From Clostridiales bacterium (GTDB lineage: Bacteria > Bacillota > Clostridia > Lachnospirales > Lachnospiraceae), in contig JAGZJZ010000068.1 of assembly GCA_018365455.1 (NCBI GenBank), positions 1 through 32,542 on the forward strand: a DNA stretch of 32,542 nucleotides, written 5' to 3'. The notes under the pieces were generated by a model, which saw only the letters and a program-made list of their open reading frames with translations, searched no databases and was not told the origin of the DNA. Of this stretch, positions 21,930 through 30,452 are shown one piece after another. How positions within the stretch are numbered: position 1 is the first letter of the stretch; every line of letters starts with the position of its first letter. Made by a program: the position numbers and the translations under genes.

Positions 21930-24257
21930 ATGAGAGGTTTTTTAAAGAAGGGAATATGTCTTACAATGGCAGCAGGCATAGCAGTTGTGCCGTTGGCAGG
22001 ATGTCAGAGTGGAACAGATCGTACAGTGGACTCACAGGGAGGAAGTGAGGCAGCATCCGGAGCAAATACTTCAACTGATTCGGAAGCAGGTGCCATGGGA
22101 CGCTATCTGGAAGAAGATGCTGCATTGCCGGAAGGTACCGCTTTCATACTGGATATATGTAAACAGACAGACGGAAGTGTGAATCTGGCGATTAGCAATG
22201 AAGCAGGCAACAGAGAACTATGGAATTCCAAAGATGTGGGAAAGACCTGGGAGAAAGTGTCGGATTTCCCGGCGGATATTCTGAACGATGATGCAGCTTA
22301 TTTGTATCATATGGCTTTGTCACCGGATGGTGCGATTGGAGCCGTCAAATATTCGGAAGATGGTGGTTTCCAGCCCTTATATGCCGATAAAGATGGAAAT
22401 GTAAAAGTGTTCGACCAATTATTTGGCGGAGCAGAAGCAAATGCCCAGGCAAACCTGTCAGATGTAAGCTTTACAGAAGACGGCAAACTGCTGGCACTTG
22501 GAAGCAGTGGTGTATTTTTAATAGATATGGATAAAGGAACCGTGGCGCAGGAGTTCGCCAAGGGTTCCTCGCCCCTTACCATTGGAACCGCAGGTAATGT
22601 ACTTCTTGTGGTAACGCAGGAAGAAGTACAGCTTTATGATATAGCAACGGGCAAACTGATGGATAAGGATAAAGTGCTGGATGAGCAGATCGTGGGAAAA
22701 GATTCCCCGGGACAGCTGGAGGGCAGTTCCAGTACAAAGCCGGTACTGTTCCAAAAAGGAAAAGAGGGAGAGTCGGTATACTACTGTAATTCCAATGGTT
22801 TTTATAGCCATACTATCGGAGGAAGCATTGCAGAACAAATTATAAATGGAGAACTGAATTCTCTTGGAAGCCCCAGCACAGGACTGGTATCCATGGCAGC
22901 TATGGATGATGATTCTTTCCTGGTTGCCTGCATGGACGGAAGCGATTACAAATTATTGCGCTATGTGTATTCCAAGGATACACCAGCCGTACCTAGTAAC
23001 GAGATAAAGGCATATACACTCCGGGATAATCCAGAGATCCGCCAGGCAATTGCCCTTTTTCAGAAGAAGTACCCGGATACCTGTGTGACGCTGGAAGTGG
23101 GATTAACCGGAAATGATGCGGTAAATACCTCGGATGCCCTCCGTACATTAAATACAAATATTCTGGCGGGTAACGGACCGGATCTGCTGCTTTTAGACGG
23201 AATGCCAATCCAGTCCTATATCGAAAAAGGAATCCTGGCGGATCTTGGAAATGTGTTAGATCCCCTGTCCGCGGAAGAAGGATTTATCGAAAATATCAAG
23301 AACACCTATGAAAATGACGGCAAAATCTATGCGGTGCCAACCAGGTTCCAGATACCGGCGATTCAGTCTGGTAAAGAGACGGTAGATGCCGCGAAGGATC
23401 TGAAATCTCTTGTAGATCAGGCTGAAAAAATAAAGGGGGAAAACAGTTATATAAGGGTGCTCACTCAGATGTCAACTGTAGATCTGGCATTGGAGCCCTT
23501 GTATAATGTAAGCTCGCCAGCATGGGTAAAAGAGGATGGAACGCTGGATAAGGATTCTCTGACAGAATTTGTAACCCAATTCAAACGTCTCTATGATCTG
23601 GAGGATCACAGCCAGGACCAGGACGATTCCTATGTGTTAGAGGATATTAAAAATTCAACCGCCAGTACACTCTTCAGTATCTCAATAGGAAGTATGAGTA
23701 GAATGGATAACAGTATGGGCATGACTATTGGAAATATTATGTCTATGATGGACTTGTCTAGGATGGTTTCTGCAATCAAGCAGACGGAAGGCGAAACTTA
23801 CGGACTGCTAAACGGCCAGGCAAAGAATGTATACGTGCCGGGATCCATTATTGGAATCAGCAGTAAAAGTGCCGTACCGGAACAGGCAGAAAAATTTGCA
23901 TCCTTCCTGCTGTCCAAAGAAGCACAGGTTGTAAATCAGGGAAGCGGATTCCCAATCAATAAAGCTGCATTTGATACGATGATTAATGACAAACCCGCCA
24001 AGGGGCTTGGAAGTGAGAGCGTTGGAAACAACCAGACCGGTTCAATGGTATCTCTGGATATTGAGTGGCCAACTGATGAAGAAATCAATACCTTTAAAAG
24101 TTTTGTAGAGACTCTGGATAAAGGTCCGCTGTCCGACAATGTAATTAAAGAAACGGTATTTGAACAGGTAAAACGATGTGTTAAGGATGGTGTTTCTGTG
24201 GAAGATGCAGTCAATACCATTTTACAAAAAGTAAATCTGTATATTAGTGAAAGATAA
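21930..24257 (+). CDS. Lipoprotein: propeller-like N-terminal half joined to an extracellular solute-binding domain
   Basis: GAGGAGG precedes the ATG. The 775-aa product has a lipoprotein signal with lipobox LAGC, Cys25 being the lipidated residue, then an S/G/T-rich spacer. Residues about 50-350 show repeated short beta units of the photosystem/BNR or propeller kind (LWNSKDVGKTWEKVSDFP, MALSPDGAIGAV, VSFTEDGKLLALGSSG, GTAGNVLLVV). From about 357 a family-1-type solute-binding domain follows (NPEIRQAIALFQKKYPD, GNGPDLLLLDG, YEKGILADL-like IEKGILADL, KIYAVPTRFQIP, SSKSAVPEQAEKFASFLLS). No permease or ATPase gene is adjacent. It may be a sensor or surface lipoprotein of the neighbouring two-component system; this is inference. 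Confidence 0.85.
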   Translation: MRGFLKKGICLTMAAGIAVVPLAGCQSGTDRTVDSQGGSEAASGANTSTDSEAGAMGRYLEEDAALPEGTAFILDICKQTDGSVNLAISNEAGNRELWNSKDVGKTWEKVSDFPADILNDDAAYLYHMALSPDGAIGAVKYSEDGGFQPLYADKDGNVKVFDQLFGGAEANAQANLSDVSFTEDGKLLALGSSGVFLIDMDKGTVAQEFAKGSSPLTIGTAGNVLLVVTQEEVQLYDIATGKLMDKDKVLDEQIVGKDSPGQLEGSSSTKPVLFQKGKEGESVYYCNSNGFYSHTIGGSIAEQIINGELNSLGSPSTGLVSMAAMDDDSFLVACMDGSDYKLLRYVYSKDTPAVPSNEIKAYTLRDNPEIRQAIALFQKKYPDTCVTLEVGLTGNDAVNTSDALRTLNTNILAGNGPDLLLLDGMPIQSYIEKGILADLGNVLDPLSAEEGFIENIKNTYENDGKIYAVPTRFQIPAIQSGKETVDAAKDLKSLVDQAEKIKGENSYIRVLTQMSTVDLALEPLYNVSSPAWVKEDGTLDKDSLTEFVTQFKRLYDLEDHSQDQDDSYVLEDIKNSTASTLFSISIGSMSRMDNSMGMTIGNIMSMMDLSRMVSAIKQTEGETYGLLNGQAKNVYVPGSIIGISSKSAVPEQAEKFASFLLSKEAQVVNQGSGFPINKAAFDTMINDKPAKGLGSESVGNNQTGSMVSLDIEWPTDEEINTFKSFVETLDKGPLSDNVIKETVFEQVKRCVKDGVSVEDAVNTILQKVNLYISER

Positions 24258-24293
24258 ACTTTTTATTAAATTTCTAAATTTTCTTAAATATTG

Positions 24294-24323
24294 TTGTGTG
24301 GGATGAATAATCTATGATATAAT
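24294..24323 (+). promoter_or_regulatory. Probable promoter of the CNNM/CorC-type gene
   Basis: A perfect TATAAT (24318-24323) is preceded at 18 bases by TTGTGT (24294-24299). AGGAGG lies shortly before the ATG at 24355. Confidence 0.6.
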
Positions 24324-24354
24324 CGGACTAAAAATTTTTAGGAGGAATTATATC

Positions 24355-25668
24355 ATGGATTTAGACCCTGACCCTGGTGCGACACAGATTGCACTGCAAC
24401 TATTATTTTTGGTATTTTTAACATTTGTAAATGCATTTTTCGCAGGAGCTGAGATGGCAGTTGTATCTGTTAATAAAAACAAGATCCGGCGACTTGCAGA
24501 AAACGGTAACAAGAAAGCGGTTTTGATACAAAAACTGATGGAGGATTCCACAAAGTTCTTATCTACGATTCAGGTCGTGATCACTTTTGCGAACTTCTTC
24601 TCCAGTGCATCCGCAGCATCGGGTATTTCCAAGATTCTGGGCGGTTGGATGAGCAAGTTCAATATTCCATTCAGTGAAACCATCGCACTTGTTATTGTTA
24701 CTCTTTTACTTTCTTTTGTAACTCTTGTATTAGGGGAACTGGTACCGAAAAGAATAGCATTGCAGAAAGCGGAAGCCTTTAGTTTATGGACCGTAAAACC
24801 GATCTATATAATATCAAAGGTAATGGCGCCGTTTATCAAACTTTTATCTCTGTCAACAAATTTTATCCTGCGTTTAGTTGGGATGAAAACCGAGAATATA
24901 GAAGAGCGTGTGTCGGAGGAGGAAATCAAGGCCTTATTAGAATCAGGCAGCGAACAAGGTGTGTTTAATGAAATTGAAAAGGAAATGATAACATCCATCT
25001 TTTCATTTGATGACAAAATTGCAAAGGATGTTATGGTTCCAAGAAAAGCGGTTTATGCAATTGACATTGAAGAACCGCTGGAAGAATATGTGGATGAGCT
25101 GTTATCCAGCAGACATTCCAAAATTCCGGTATATAAAGAAGACATTGACAATATTATCGGTGTTTTGCATATGAAAGATTTCATATTGGCAGCAAAGGAA
25201 AACACTTTTACCGGTGTAAAGATAGAAGAGATTATGCAGGAGCCATATTTTGTACCGGAGTCTAAAAATACGGATGAATTATTCCGTGACCTGCAGACGA
25301 AGAAAAACCATATGGCAATCTTAATTGATGAATACGGCGGATTTTCCGGTATCGTTACAGTAGAAGACCTGGTAGAAGAAGTTATGGGCGAGATCAATAA
25401 TGGATATGAGGAAGAAGAGCCTGAATTTGTTCAGGTTGATGACAAAACATATGTAGTGGATGGACAAATGCTGGTAGATGATTTAAATGATAAATTGCAC
25501 CTGAAGCTTGAGACGGAAAATTATGATACGATGTCCGGGTACATGGTGGAACATCTTGGATATATCCCGAAGGATGGAACCCATCCGGAATTAAAAGTGG
25601 ATGGCGTGGTTCTGCGTGTGGATCAGATGGAACAAAAGGCTATTAAAAAATTAAAGATTATGCTGTAG
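24355..25668 (+). CDS. CNNM/CorC-HlyC family membrane protein (DUF21-CBS-CorC_HlyC)
   Basis: The 437-aa protein has a DUF21/CNNM membrane domain with hydrophobic segments at about 12-38, 63-90, 105-130 and 135-165, including LGELVPKRIALQKAE. A CBS pair follows (about 205-330: DVMVPRKAVYAID, SRHSKIPVYKEDIDNIIGVLHMKD, MAILIDEYGGFSGIVTVEDLVEEVMGEI), then a C-terminal CorC_HlyC domain (about 345-430). Members are linked to Mg2+/Co2+ efflux or homeostasis; the older hemolysin name is misleading. It appears to be a single-gene transcript. The TAG stop is part of the adjoining palindromic repeat. Confidence 0.93.
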   Translation: MDLDPDPGATQIALQLLFLVFLTFVNAFFAGAEMAVVSVNKNKIRRLAENGNKKAVLIQKLMEDSTKFLSTIQVVITFANFFSSASAASGISKILGGWMSKFNIPFSETIALVIVTLLLSFVTLVLGELVPKRIALQKAEAFSLWTVKPIYIISKVMAPFIKLLSLSTNFILRLVGMKTENIEERVSEEEIKALLESGSEQGVFNEIEKEMITSIFSFDDKIAKDVMVPRKAVYAIDIEEPLEEYVDELLSSRHSKIPVYKEDIDNIIGVLHMKDFILAAKENTFTGVKIEEIMQEPYFVPESKNTDELFRDLQTKKNHMAILIDEYGGFSGIVTVEDLVEEVMGEINNGYEEEEPEFVQVDDKTYVVDGQMLVDDLNDKLHLKLETENYDTMSGYMVEHLGYIPKDGTHPELKVDGVVLRVDQMEQKAIKKLKIML

Positions 25669-25830
25669 AGCGTGTTTTAAGATTGCTTTCTGTCGGCTGG
25701 GCGTCACACTTTGTGGGAGATTTGTCCCGGATGAAGGGCGCGTAGCGGGCTACGTAACCTTCATCCGGGGCAAATATGCCGCTAAGTGGGGCGTGCAGAT
25801 GGCAGGAATGAATTTTCAAACAGGCTCTAG
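25666..25830. repeat. 165-bp palindromic repeat element (MITE-like)
   Basis: The ends are TAGAGCGTGTTTTAAGATT on the left and, on the opposite strand, TAGAGCCTGTTTGAAAATT on the right; the two arms stay similar for about 80 bases. The centre is a strong nested hairpin: CCCGGATGAAGG pairs with CCTTCATCCGGG, enclosing CGTAGC/GCTACG. There is no open reading frame of its own. Part-copies lie at 17895-17930 and 30380-30430. The element begins with the stop codon of the upstream gene. A whole-transcript hairpin of this size might also act as a transcript end. Confidence 0.85.
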
Positions 25831-25849
25831 CGTTTATAAATGATGAAAA

Positions 25850-25881
25850 GGCTGTTGCGGTATTCTGCTCAGTCTTTTTTT
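25850..25881 (+). terminator. Weak terminator-like hairpin before the ferritin-like gene
   Basis: GGCTG (25850-25854) can pair with CAGTC (25870-25874), one wobble included, followed by eight T residues. The stem is short and the loop large. Confidence 0.35.
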
Positions 25882-25959
25882 GTATGGAATGCATGTCATT
25901 TTTTAGGCATGAAAGCATATGATAAATAATAAATGAAGAAAACAGAGGTACATAACGTG

Positions 25960-26478
25960 ATGAAGAATAATTCGGAGAGTAAATCCGTTGCAAGTCCGGA
26001 ACCTTATCCGCCCATAAAAGTAAGCAGAAAAAACCCGTATTATGCCAATATGCTTTATCCGGCATTACGGGCCCAGGAAAGTGAAATGACTGCAATTACC
26101 ACTTATTTATATCAGCACTGGATTCTGACAGACCGGTTTTCCGATTTGGGGAAAACATTGATGGCTATATCAAATGTGGAAATGTTCCATCTCAATACCA
26201 TTGGACAGTTGATCACGATGCTGGGAGGTGATCCCAGGCTTGCCAACAATGCGTGTGAATGCTGGAATGCAGATGCAATTGACTATTGTCAGGAGGTGCA
26301 TCATATACTGGCAGCAAATATAGTTTCTGAAGAAGGAGCTGCCGCATTCTACCAGCAGACTGCAAAAGAGATCCAGGATCCCTGTGTCAGTGCGGTATTG
26401 AAGAGACTGGCACTGGACGAAATACTTCATGCCAAGATCTTTAGGGAATTTCTGGAGTCAGACAAAAGCAGCTTTTAA
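25960..26478 (+). CDS. Ferritin-like di-metal protein (rubrerythrin / CotJC-like fold)
   Basis: I place the start at ATG 25960 (or GTG 25957), where AGAGGT lies 7-10 bases upstream. An ATG at 25933 has no ribosome binding site. The 172-aa product is a four-helix-bundle candidate: RAQESEMTAITTYLYQHW, then VEMFHLNTIGQLI with a first ExxH, IVSEEGAAAFYQQTA, and LALDEILHAKIFREF with a second ExxH. Two Glu-rich helices plus two ExxH motifs are the ferritin-like di-iron/di-manganese ligand pattern. The segment YYANMLYPALRAQESE resembles CotJC/manganese-catalase-like spore proteins. A role in metal binding or peroxide defence is plausible, and specific function is unknown. It converges on the iron-uptake operon, with one base between the stop codons. 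Confidence 0.82.
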   Translation: MKNNSESKSVASPEPYPPIKVSRKNPYYANMLYPALRAQESEMTAITTYLYQHWILTDRFSDLGKTLMAISNVEMFHLNTIGQLITMLGGDPRLANNACECWNADAIDYCQEVHHILAANIVSEEGAAAFYQQTAKEIQDPCVSAVLKRLALDEILHAKIFREFLESDKSSF

Positions 26479-26479
26479 A

Positions 26480-27280
26480 TTAAACACTTTCCAAAGTATC
26501 ATAATCTACACAGATTGGATAATCCCCTGTTCTGCTTTGCTCCAGGCGCGCGTCAATTCCGTAAAGCTGAACTAAGTTTTCTCTGGTAATGACATCAGCA
26601 GGGGCTCCTTCAAATAGAACGTTTCCCTTTTTCATTCCGATCAAATGATCTGCAAACTTAGAGGCATGGTTCAGTTCATGAATGACCATAATAATTGTTC
26701 GGTTATTTTCTTGGTTCAGTTTTTTAAGAAGCTTTAGAATCTCTATTTGGTGAGACATATCCAGATAAGTCGTAGGTTCATCCAGGACTAATATTTCTGT
26801 TTCCTGAGCCAGTGCCATGGCGATCCATGCCCTTTGACGCTGGCCTCCGGACAGGGATTCCACCATCTTTTCACGCAATTCATAGACACCTGTAGAATAC
26901 ATTGCCCATTCAATCATCTGCAGGTCATGCTCATTCAGTCCGCTCATAGGACGCTGGTAAGGAAAGCGGCCATATGCCACAAGTTCCTTTACCATAAGCC
27001 CGGTGGGGATCGAAGGACTTTGGGGAAGAACAGCCATTTTACGGGCGATGGCTTTGGAAGCCTGTCTGCGCAGAGATGTTCCATGAAGCAAAATCTCGCC
27101 ATGGCGGCTGGGAATAATACGGGACATGGCCTTTAACAAAGTAGATTTTCCGCATCCGTTAGAACCAATCACCATCGTTATTTTCCCTTTTGGTATTTTT
27201 AAATTCAATTTTTGAATAATAATTTCATTTTCATAAGCGATCTGCAGATCTTTTGTCTGAATACATTCTTGATTCATCAT
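26480..27280 (-). CDS. Siderophore/heme-type ABC transporter ATP-binding protein (FecE/FepC family)
   Basis: The 266-aa ATPase has Walker A GSNGCGKST (39-47), Q-loop near LPQSPS (85-90), signature LSGGQRQR (143-150), Walker B ILVLDE (163-168) and switch His201 in MVIHELNHA. The family is that of iron-chelate importers (FecE, FepC, FhuC). It is the last of four genes, its ATG directly abutting the stop of the permease before it, with AAGGAG six bases upstream. It energises import through the two permeases. No terminator is visible before the convergent ferritin-like gene. Confidence 0.95.
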   Translation of the reverse strand: MMNQECIQTKDLQIAYENEIIIQKLNLKIPKGKITMVIGSNGCGKSTLLKAMSRIIPSRHGEILLHGTSLRRQASKAIARKMAVLPQSPSIPTGLMVKELVAYGRFPYQRPMSGLNEHDLQMIEWAMYSTGVYELREKMVESLSGGQRQRAWIAMALAQETEILVLDEPTTYLDMSHQIEILKLLKKLNQENNRTIIMVIHELNHASKFADHLIGMKKGNVLFEGAPADVITRENLVQLYGIDARLEQSRTGDYPICVDYDTLESV

Positions 27281-28285
27281 CTATTTCTCCTTTAACATTA
27301 AGTAAATAAAGTATGGCACTCCAACAATGGAAAGCGTAATGCCTACCGGGATCTCGAAAGGCGAAAAAAGATTCCGGGAAATGCTGTCAGCGGCTATAAT
27401 GAACACTGCGCTGATCATTGCCCCTGTAATAATTTGACGTTTATGGGATGCGCCAGTCAGTTTCTTAGCGATATGAGGACCAAGCAGTCCCAGAAACGCA
27501 ATATTCCCGGCAACTGAGGTTGCCAATGCGGAAAGTGCAACTGCCAGAAGTAATAAAATTCTGCTTTCCCGTTGAACGGAGACACCCAGGCCGCTTGCAG
27601 TTTCCTCTCCCAGAGCATAGACATCAAGGGTGCGGCTTTTGTACAGGACCAGCATAGTCAGAAGCAGAACGGCCGGAGCCAGAAATACAAAGTATATCCA
27701 GCTGCTTCCCCAAAGGCTTCCGCTGATCCAGGTAAGTGCCTGATTATAGTCACCCTTGGACATATTTAGCTGGTAGAGCGTAATAAAAGCATTGATGCCC
27801 GCATTTACCCCAATTCCGGTTAAGATCAGCCGGTTGGGAGAAATCCCCTTTTTATATGCCAGAAAGTAAATCAGCAGAGAAGAAAGCAGGGAGCCTGCCA
27901 AAGCAAAAACGGGTATCATAAATACAGTAGAAGCAGATAAAGCGGAATAATACGAAGTACTTTTCAAAGAAATAAATAGTACAACTGCAAGGGCAGCACC
28001 TGCATTAATACCAATCATACCAGGTTCTGCCAGAGGATTACGGGTTACACTCTGCAAGATGCAGCCTGCGGTAGAAAGAGCGATTCCTACAAATAGTGCG
28101 ATACAGATTCTTGGAAGGCGCAGTTGCAATATGGCAGTATTCTGTAAACTACTGCCCTGTCCCAAAAGTGTGCGCAGTACATCTCTTACCGGAATCGTAT
28201 AAGTTCCCCATATGAGAGAAATAAGTACTGCTGCAAGCAGAAAAAAAGCAGTAACGATTAAAACAACATGAAATCTTCTATTCAT
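27281..28285 (-). CDS. Siderophore/heme-type ABC transporter permease (FecCD family, second)
   Basis: The 334-aa integral membrane protein has the FecCD pattern of about nine to ten transmembrane segments. Family blocks are LRLPRICIALFVGIALSTAG, QSVTRNPLAEPGMIGINAGA, TGIGVNAGINAFITL, LGEETASGLGVSVQRES and GNIAFLGLLGPHIAKKL, ending in PVGITLSIVGVPYFIYLM. Its start overlaps the stop of the first permease by one base. It should form a heterodimeric channel with the product of 28285-29280. Confidence 0.94.
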   Translation of the reverse strand: MNRRFHVVLIVTAFFLLAAVLISLIWGTYTIPVRDVLRTLLGQGSSLQNTAILQLRLPRICIALFVGIALSTAGCILQSVTRNPLAEPGMIGINAGAALAVVLFISLKSTSYYSALSASTVFMIPVFALAGSLLSSLLIYFLAYKKGISPNRLILTGIGVNAGINAFITLYQLNMSKGDYNQALTWISGSLWGSSWIYFVFLAPAVLLLTMLVLYKSRTLDVYALGEETASGLGVSVQRESRILLLLAVALSALATSVAGNIAFLGLLGPHIAKKLTGASHKRQIITGAMISAVFIIAADSISRNLFSPFEIPVGITLSIVGVPYFIYLMLKEK

Positions 28286-29280
28286 CAGCGGCTCTCCCTT
28301 CTAATCATCAGTAGAAATACAGGGACTCCAATGAGGGCAGTAAAAAGCCCGATGGGAGTTTCATATGGAGGTTGAAGCATTCGTGCTGCAATATCTGCCC
28401 ATACCAGCAGTGCGCTTCCAAATAAAAATGAAAGAGGTATCAGTTTACGGTAATCGTTCCCAATCATTTTGCGAACAACATGAGGGACAATCAGTCCGAC
28501 AAATGCAATATTTCCTGCAATTGCCACGCTTACGGCACACATGGGAATCAGCAAAAGCATCGTGACAATCCGGACTTTCACAGGATTTACTCCAAGTCCT
28601 GTACAGACATCATCACCCAGACTTACGATATTTATTTTACTGCTCATAATAAGGGCAATAATCACGCAGGGGATACTTACCAGGAGTAAAATTGTCATTT
28701 GATTCCAGGATGCCGTTCGAAATCCGCCGGATACCCAGAAAGCCAGTTCCTGTGAGCGGTTTCCCAGCAAAGCAATGACAGATGCCAGCGACAGAAAGAA
28801 AGTTCCAATTGTGGTACCTGCAAGTATAAGCCGGGAAATATTCATACTAGAGGCACTTTTCATACTAAATAACAGAACCAGGATGCCGCTGATGAATGCA
28901 CCAGCCAATGCAGCAGCAAAGTTTCCCAGAACACCGTAGAGAGAAGCATTGACACTTACTGCTGCCACGGCAAGAGCAGCTCCCTGGGTTATTCCCATAA
29001 TGGAAGGTTCTGCGATAGGATTCCGTGTGACACCCTGCATCATGGCACCGCCCATTGCCAGCAGGCCGCCAATGATCGCACTTGCCAATGCTCTGGGCAG
29101 ACGAATATCCCGCACAAGCTGCATATCCAGAGAAAGTTCTTCCGGTTTTCCAAGTGTAAATAAACTATGCAGTACGGTTTCCGGTGGGATACTTTTGGCA
29201 CCGGCACAAGCGGCGGCCAATAATCCGGCCGCCACTAAGAGGAAACTGATAAACCATGCACCTGCTATTTTACGATTCAT
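28285..29280 (-). CDS. Siderophore/heme-type ABC transporter permease (FecCD family, first)
   Basis: The 331-aa permease is a paralogue of the next gene: DIRLPRALASAIIGGLLAMG, QGVTRNPIAEPSIMGITQGA, LAGTTIGTFFLSLASV, LGDDVCTGLGVNPVKVR, GNIAFVGLIVPHVVRKMIG and PIGLFTALIGVPVFLLMIRRE. It overlaps the stop of the substrate-binding protein gene by four bases (ATGA), so the set is translated as a unit. The substrate is probably a ferric siderophore, but heme or corrinoid cannot be excluded from sequence alone. Confidence 0.94.
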   Translation of the reverse strand: MNRKIAGAWFISFLLVAAGLLAAACAGAKSIPPETVLHSLFTLGKPEELSLDMQLVRDIRLPRALASAIIGGLLAMGGAMMQGVTRNPIAEPSIMGITQGAALAVAAVSVNASLYGVLGNFAAALAGAFISGILVLLFSMKSASSMNISRLILAGTTIGTFFLSLASVIALLGNRSQELAFWVSGGFRTASWNQMTILLLVSIPCVIIALIMSSKINIVSLGDDVCTGLGVNPVKVRIVTMLLLIPMCAVSVAIAGNIAFVGLIVPHVVRKMIGNDYRKLIPLSFLFGSALLVWADIAARMLQPPYETPIGLFTALIGVPVFLLMIRRESR

Positions 29281-30245
29281 TTTAATTTCTCCATCAGGGA
29301 AGCTGCTTCATCCAAGAACAATGATCTACCAATGCAGCTGTAGCCCTGGTTAAAATACGGACTGGATGGAAGCTCCAGAACATTGCCGTTTTTAATTGGC
29401 TCCATGTTTTTCCAAACGGGATTCTCCCGGAGGGACGCCAGATCTTCAGCGGTACCTATAGCAAGAATGCGGTCGGCATCGATTTGGGCCAGTCCTTCGT
29501 AGCTGACAACCGGGAGACTGATATTTTCCTGCACAGGCATTCCTTCCGGGCGTTTTAATCCTAGATCTTCATATAATATGCTTCCGATTCCTGCTTTATC
29601 AAAAATAAAAATCTGTCCGCCGCTGGCCAGAAGCGCCAGGTAAGAGGTGTCTTCACCATAAGAACCGCGGATTTCTTCACCGGCTTTCGCTGCTTTTTCT
29701 TCATAAGAAGTGAGCCATTGTTCTGCCTCGTCAGTTTTATTCATAATGCCGGCAACACTTTTGACATCTTCTTTCCAGTCCGTCTGGGCAAGCTCCAGCA
29801 TAACAACCGGTGCAATACCGGATAATTGCTGATACATTTTCTCCTGAACGGTAGAAATAATGATCAGGTCCGGTTCCAGTGCGATAATTCCTTCCACATC
29901 CATGGTATCCTGCATACTATAGCCCAGGATAGAAGCACCTTCCAGAACATCTTCCAGGTAGGGTGGAAACTTTGTATAATCATAAGCATCTGAATTTGCT
30001 GTTCCCGCAACCTTATATCCCAGCACGGACAAGATATCGCTGTTACCGCTTATATCCACAATTTTTTGTGGGTTGGCAGGGATAGTTAGTTCGCCTCTGG
30101 TATCAGTAACCGTAATAGTGTCCCCGGTACTTTCAGTAGTATGAGCAGCTTTCTCTGTATCCGATGCATTTTGGCACCCCGATAAGAACAGCATCGCTGT
30201 GCAGGAAAGCACAACAAGACTTTTTAGAAGATGTTTATTTGACAT
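29277..30245 (-). CDS. Iron-chelate-type substrate-binding lipoprotein (FecB/FepB family)
   Basis: The start at 30245 (MSNKHLL) is preferred because GAGG lies eight bases upstream; the open frame to 30287 has no such site. The 322-aa product has a lipoprotein signal with LSGC, Cys24. It then has the two-lobed class III binding fold with a long helix: ITVTDTRGELTIPANPQKIV, LEPDLIIIST, a lysine/glutamate-rich helical part (TDEAEQWLTSYEEKAAKAGEE), YLALLASGGQIFIFD and DADRILAIGTAE. It delivers the ligand to the FecCD-type permeases encoded next to it. It is the first gene of the operon, behind a promoter with candidate metal-regulator sites. Confidence 0.93.
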   Translation of the reverse strand: MSNKHLLKSLVVLSCTAMLFLSGCQNASDTEKAAHTTESTGDTITVTDTRGELTIPANPQKIVDISGNSDILSVLGYKVAGTANSDAYDYTKFPPYLEDVLEGASILGYSMQDTMDVEGIIALEPDLIIISTVQEKMYQQLSGIAPVVMLELAQTDWKEDVKSVAGIMNKTDEAEQWLTSYEEKAAKAGEEIRGSYGEDTSYLALLASGGQIFIFDKAGIGSILYEDLGLKRPEGMPVQENISLPVVSYEGLAQIDADRILAIGTAEDLASLRENPVWKNMEPIKNGNVLELPSSPYFNQGYSCIGRSLFLDEAASLMEKLK

Positions 30246-30279
30246 AATTAAATCCTCACTTTCAAAAATGGATAATAAT

Positions 30280-30295
30280 GTTAGCAAAGGCTAAC
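30280..30295. promoter_or_regulatory. Inverted repeat GTTAGC-N4-GCTAAC, DtxR/IdeR-like operator candidate
   Basis: GTTAGC (30280-30285), AAAG and GCTAAC (30290-30295) form a perfect palindrome. It lies a few bases downstream of the expected start of the iron-operon transcript. The half-site resembles the TTAGG/CCTAA halves of DtxR/IdeR iron boxes, though the match is not exact. Confidence 0.6.
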
Positions 30296-30308
30296 CATCT
30301 TGTCCCGT

Positions 30309-30337
30309 ATTATATACAATATTTTCAGAAAATGCAA
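30309..30337 (-). promoter_or_regulatory. Promoter of the iron-chelate importer operon
   Basis: On the minus strand, TTGCAT (30337-30332) and a perfect TATAAT (30314-30309) are 17 bases apart. The spacer contains the palindrome ATTTTCAGAAAAT (30321-30333). A TGATAA-TT-TTATCA palindrome (30353-30366) lies upstream, resembling a Fur box with one base missing from its centre. Confidence 0.75.
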
Positions 30338-30379
30338 GGATAGGTTGCTTAATGATAATTTTATCAATAAGAAAGATGT

Positions 30380-30430
30380 CTCCAGGGCGTGCAGATTGCA
30401 GTAATAAATTTACAAACACGCCCTTGGAGC
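30380..30430. repeat. Third copy of the palindromic repeat, right-end fragment
   Basis: GGGCGTGCAGATTGCAG and the following bases match the right end of the 25666-25830 element with scattered mismatches up to CAAACA. The copy is itself bounded by CTCCAGGGCGTG and CACGCCCTTGGAG, which can pair. It lies in the 248-bp gap between the iron operon and the GH43 gene. Confidence 0.65.
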
Positions 30431-30452
30431 AGAATATCAAAACTGATCAAGG

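Noticed and set aside
25666..25830. Insertion sequence or small RNA gene
   Set aside because: No transposase frame is present and the sequence is a palindromic repeat with dispersed fragments; a regulatory RNA role has no specific support.
25658..26095. 145-codon minus-strand frame across the palindromic repeat
   Set aside because: It runs through the repeat and into the ferritin-like gene; coding appearance comes from the repeat sequence.
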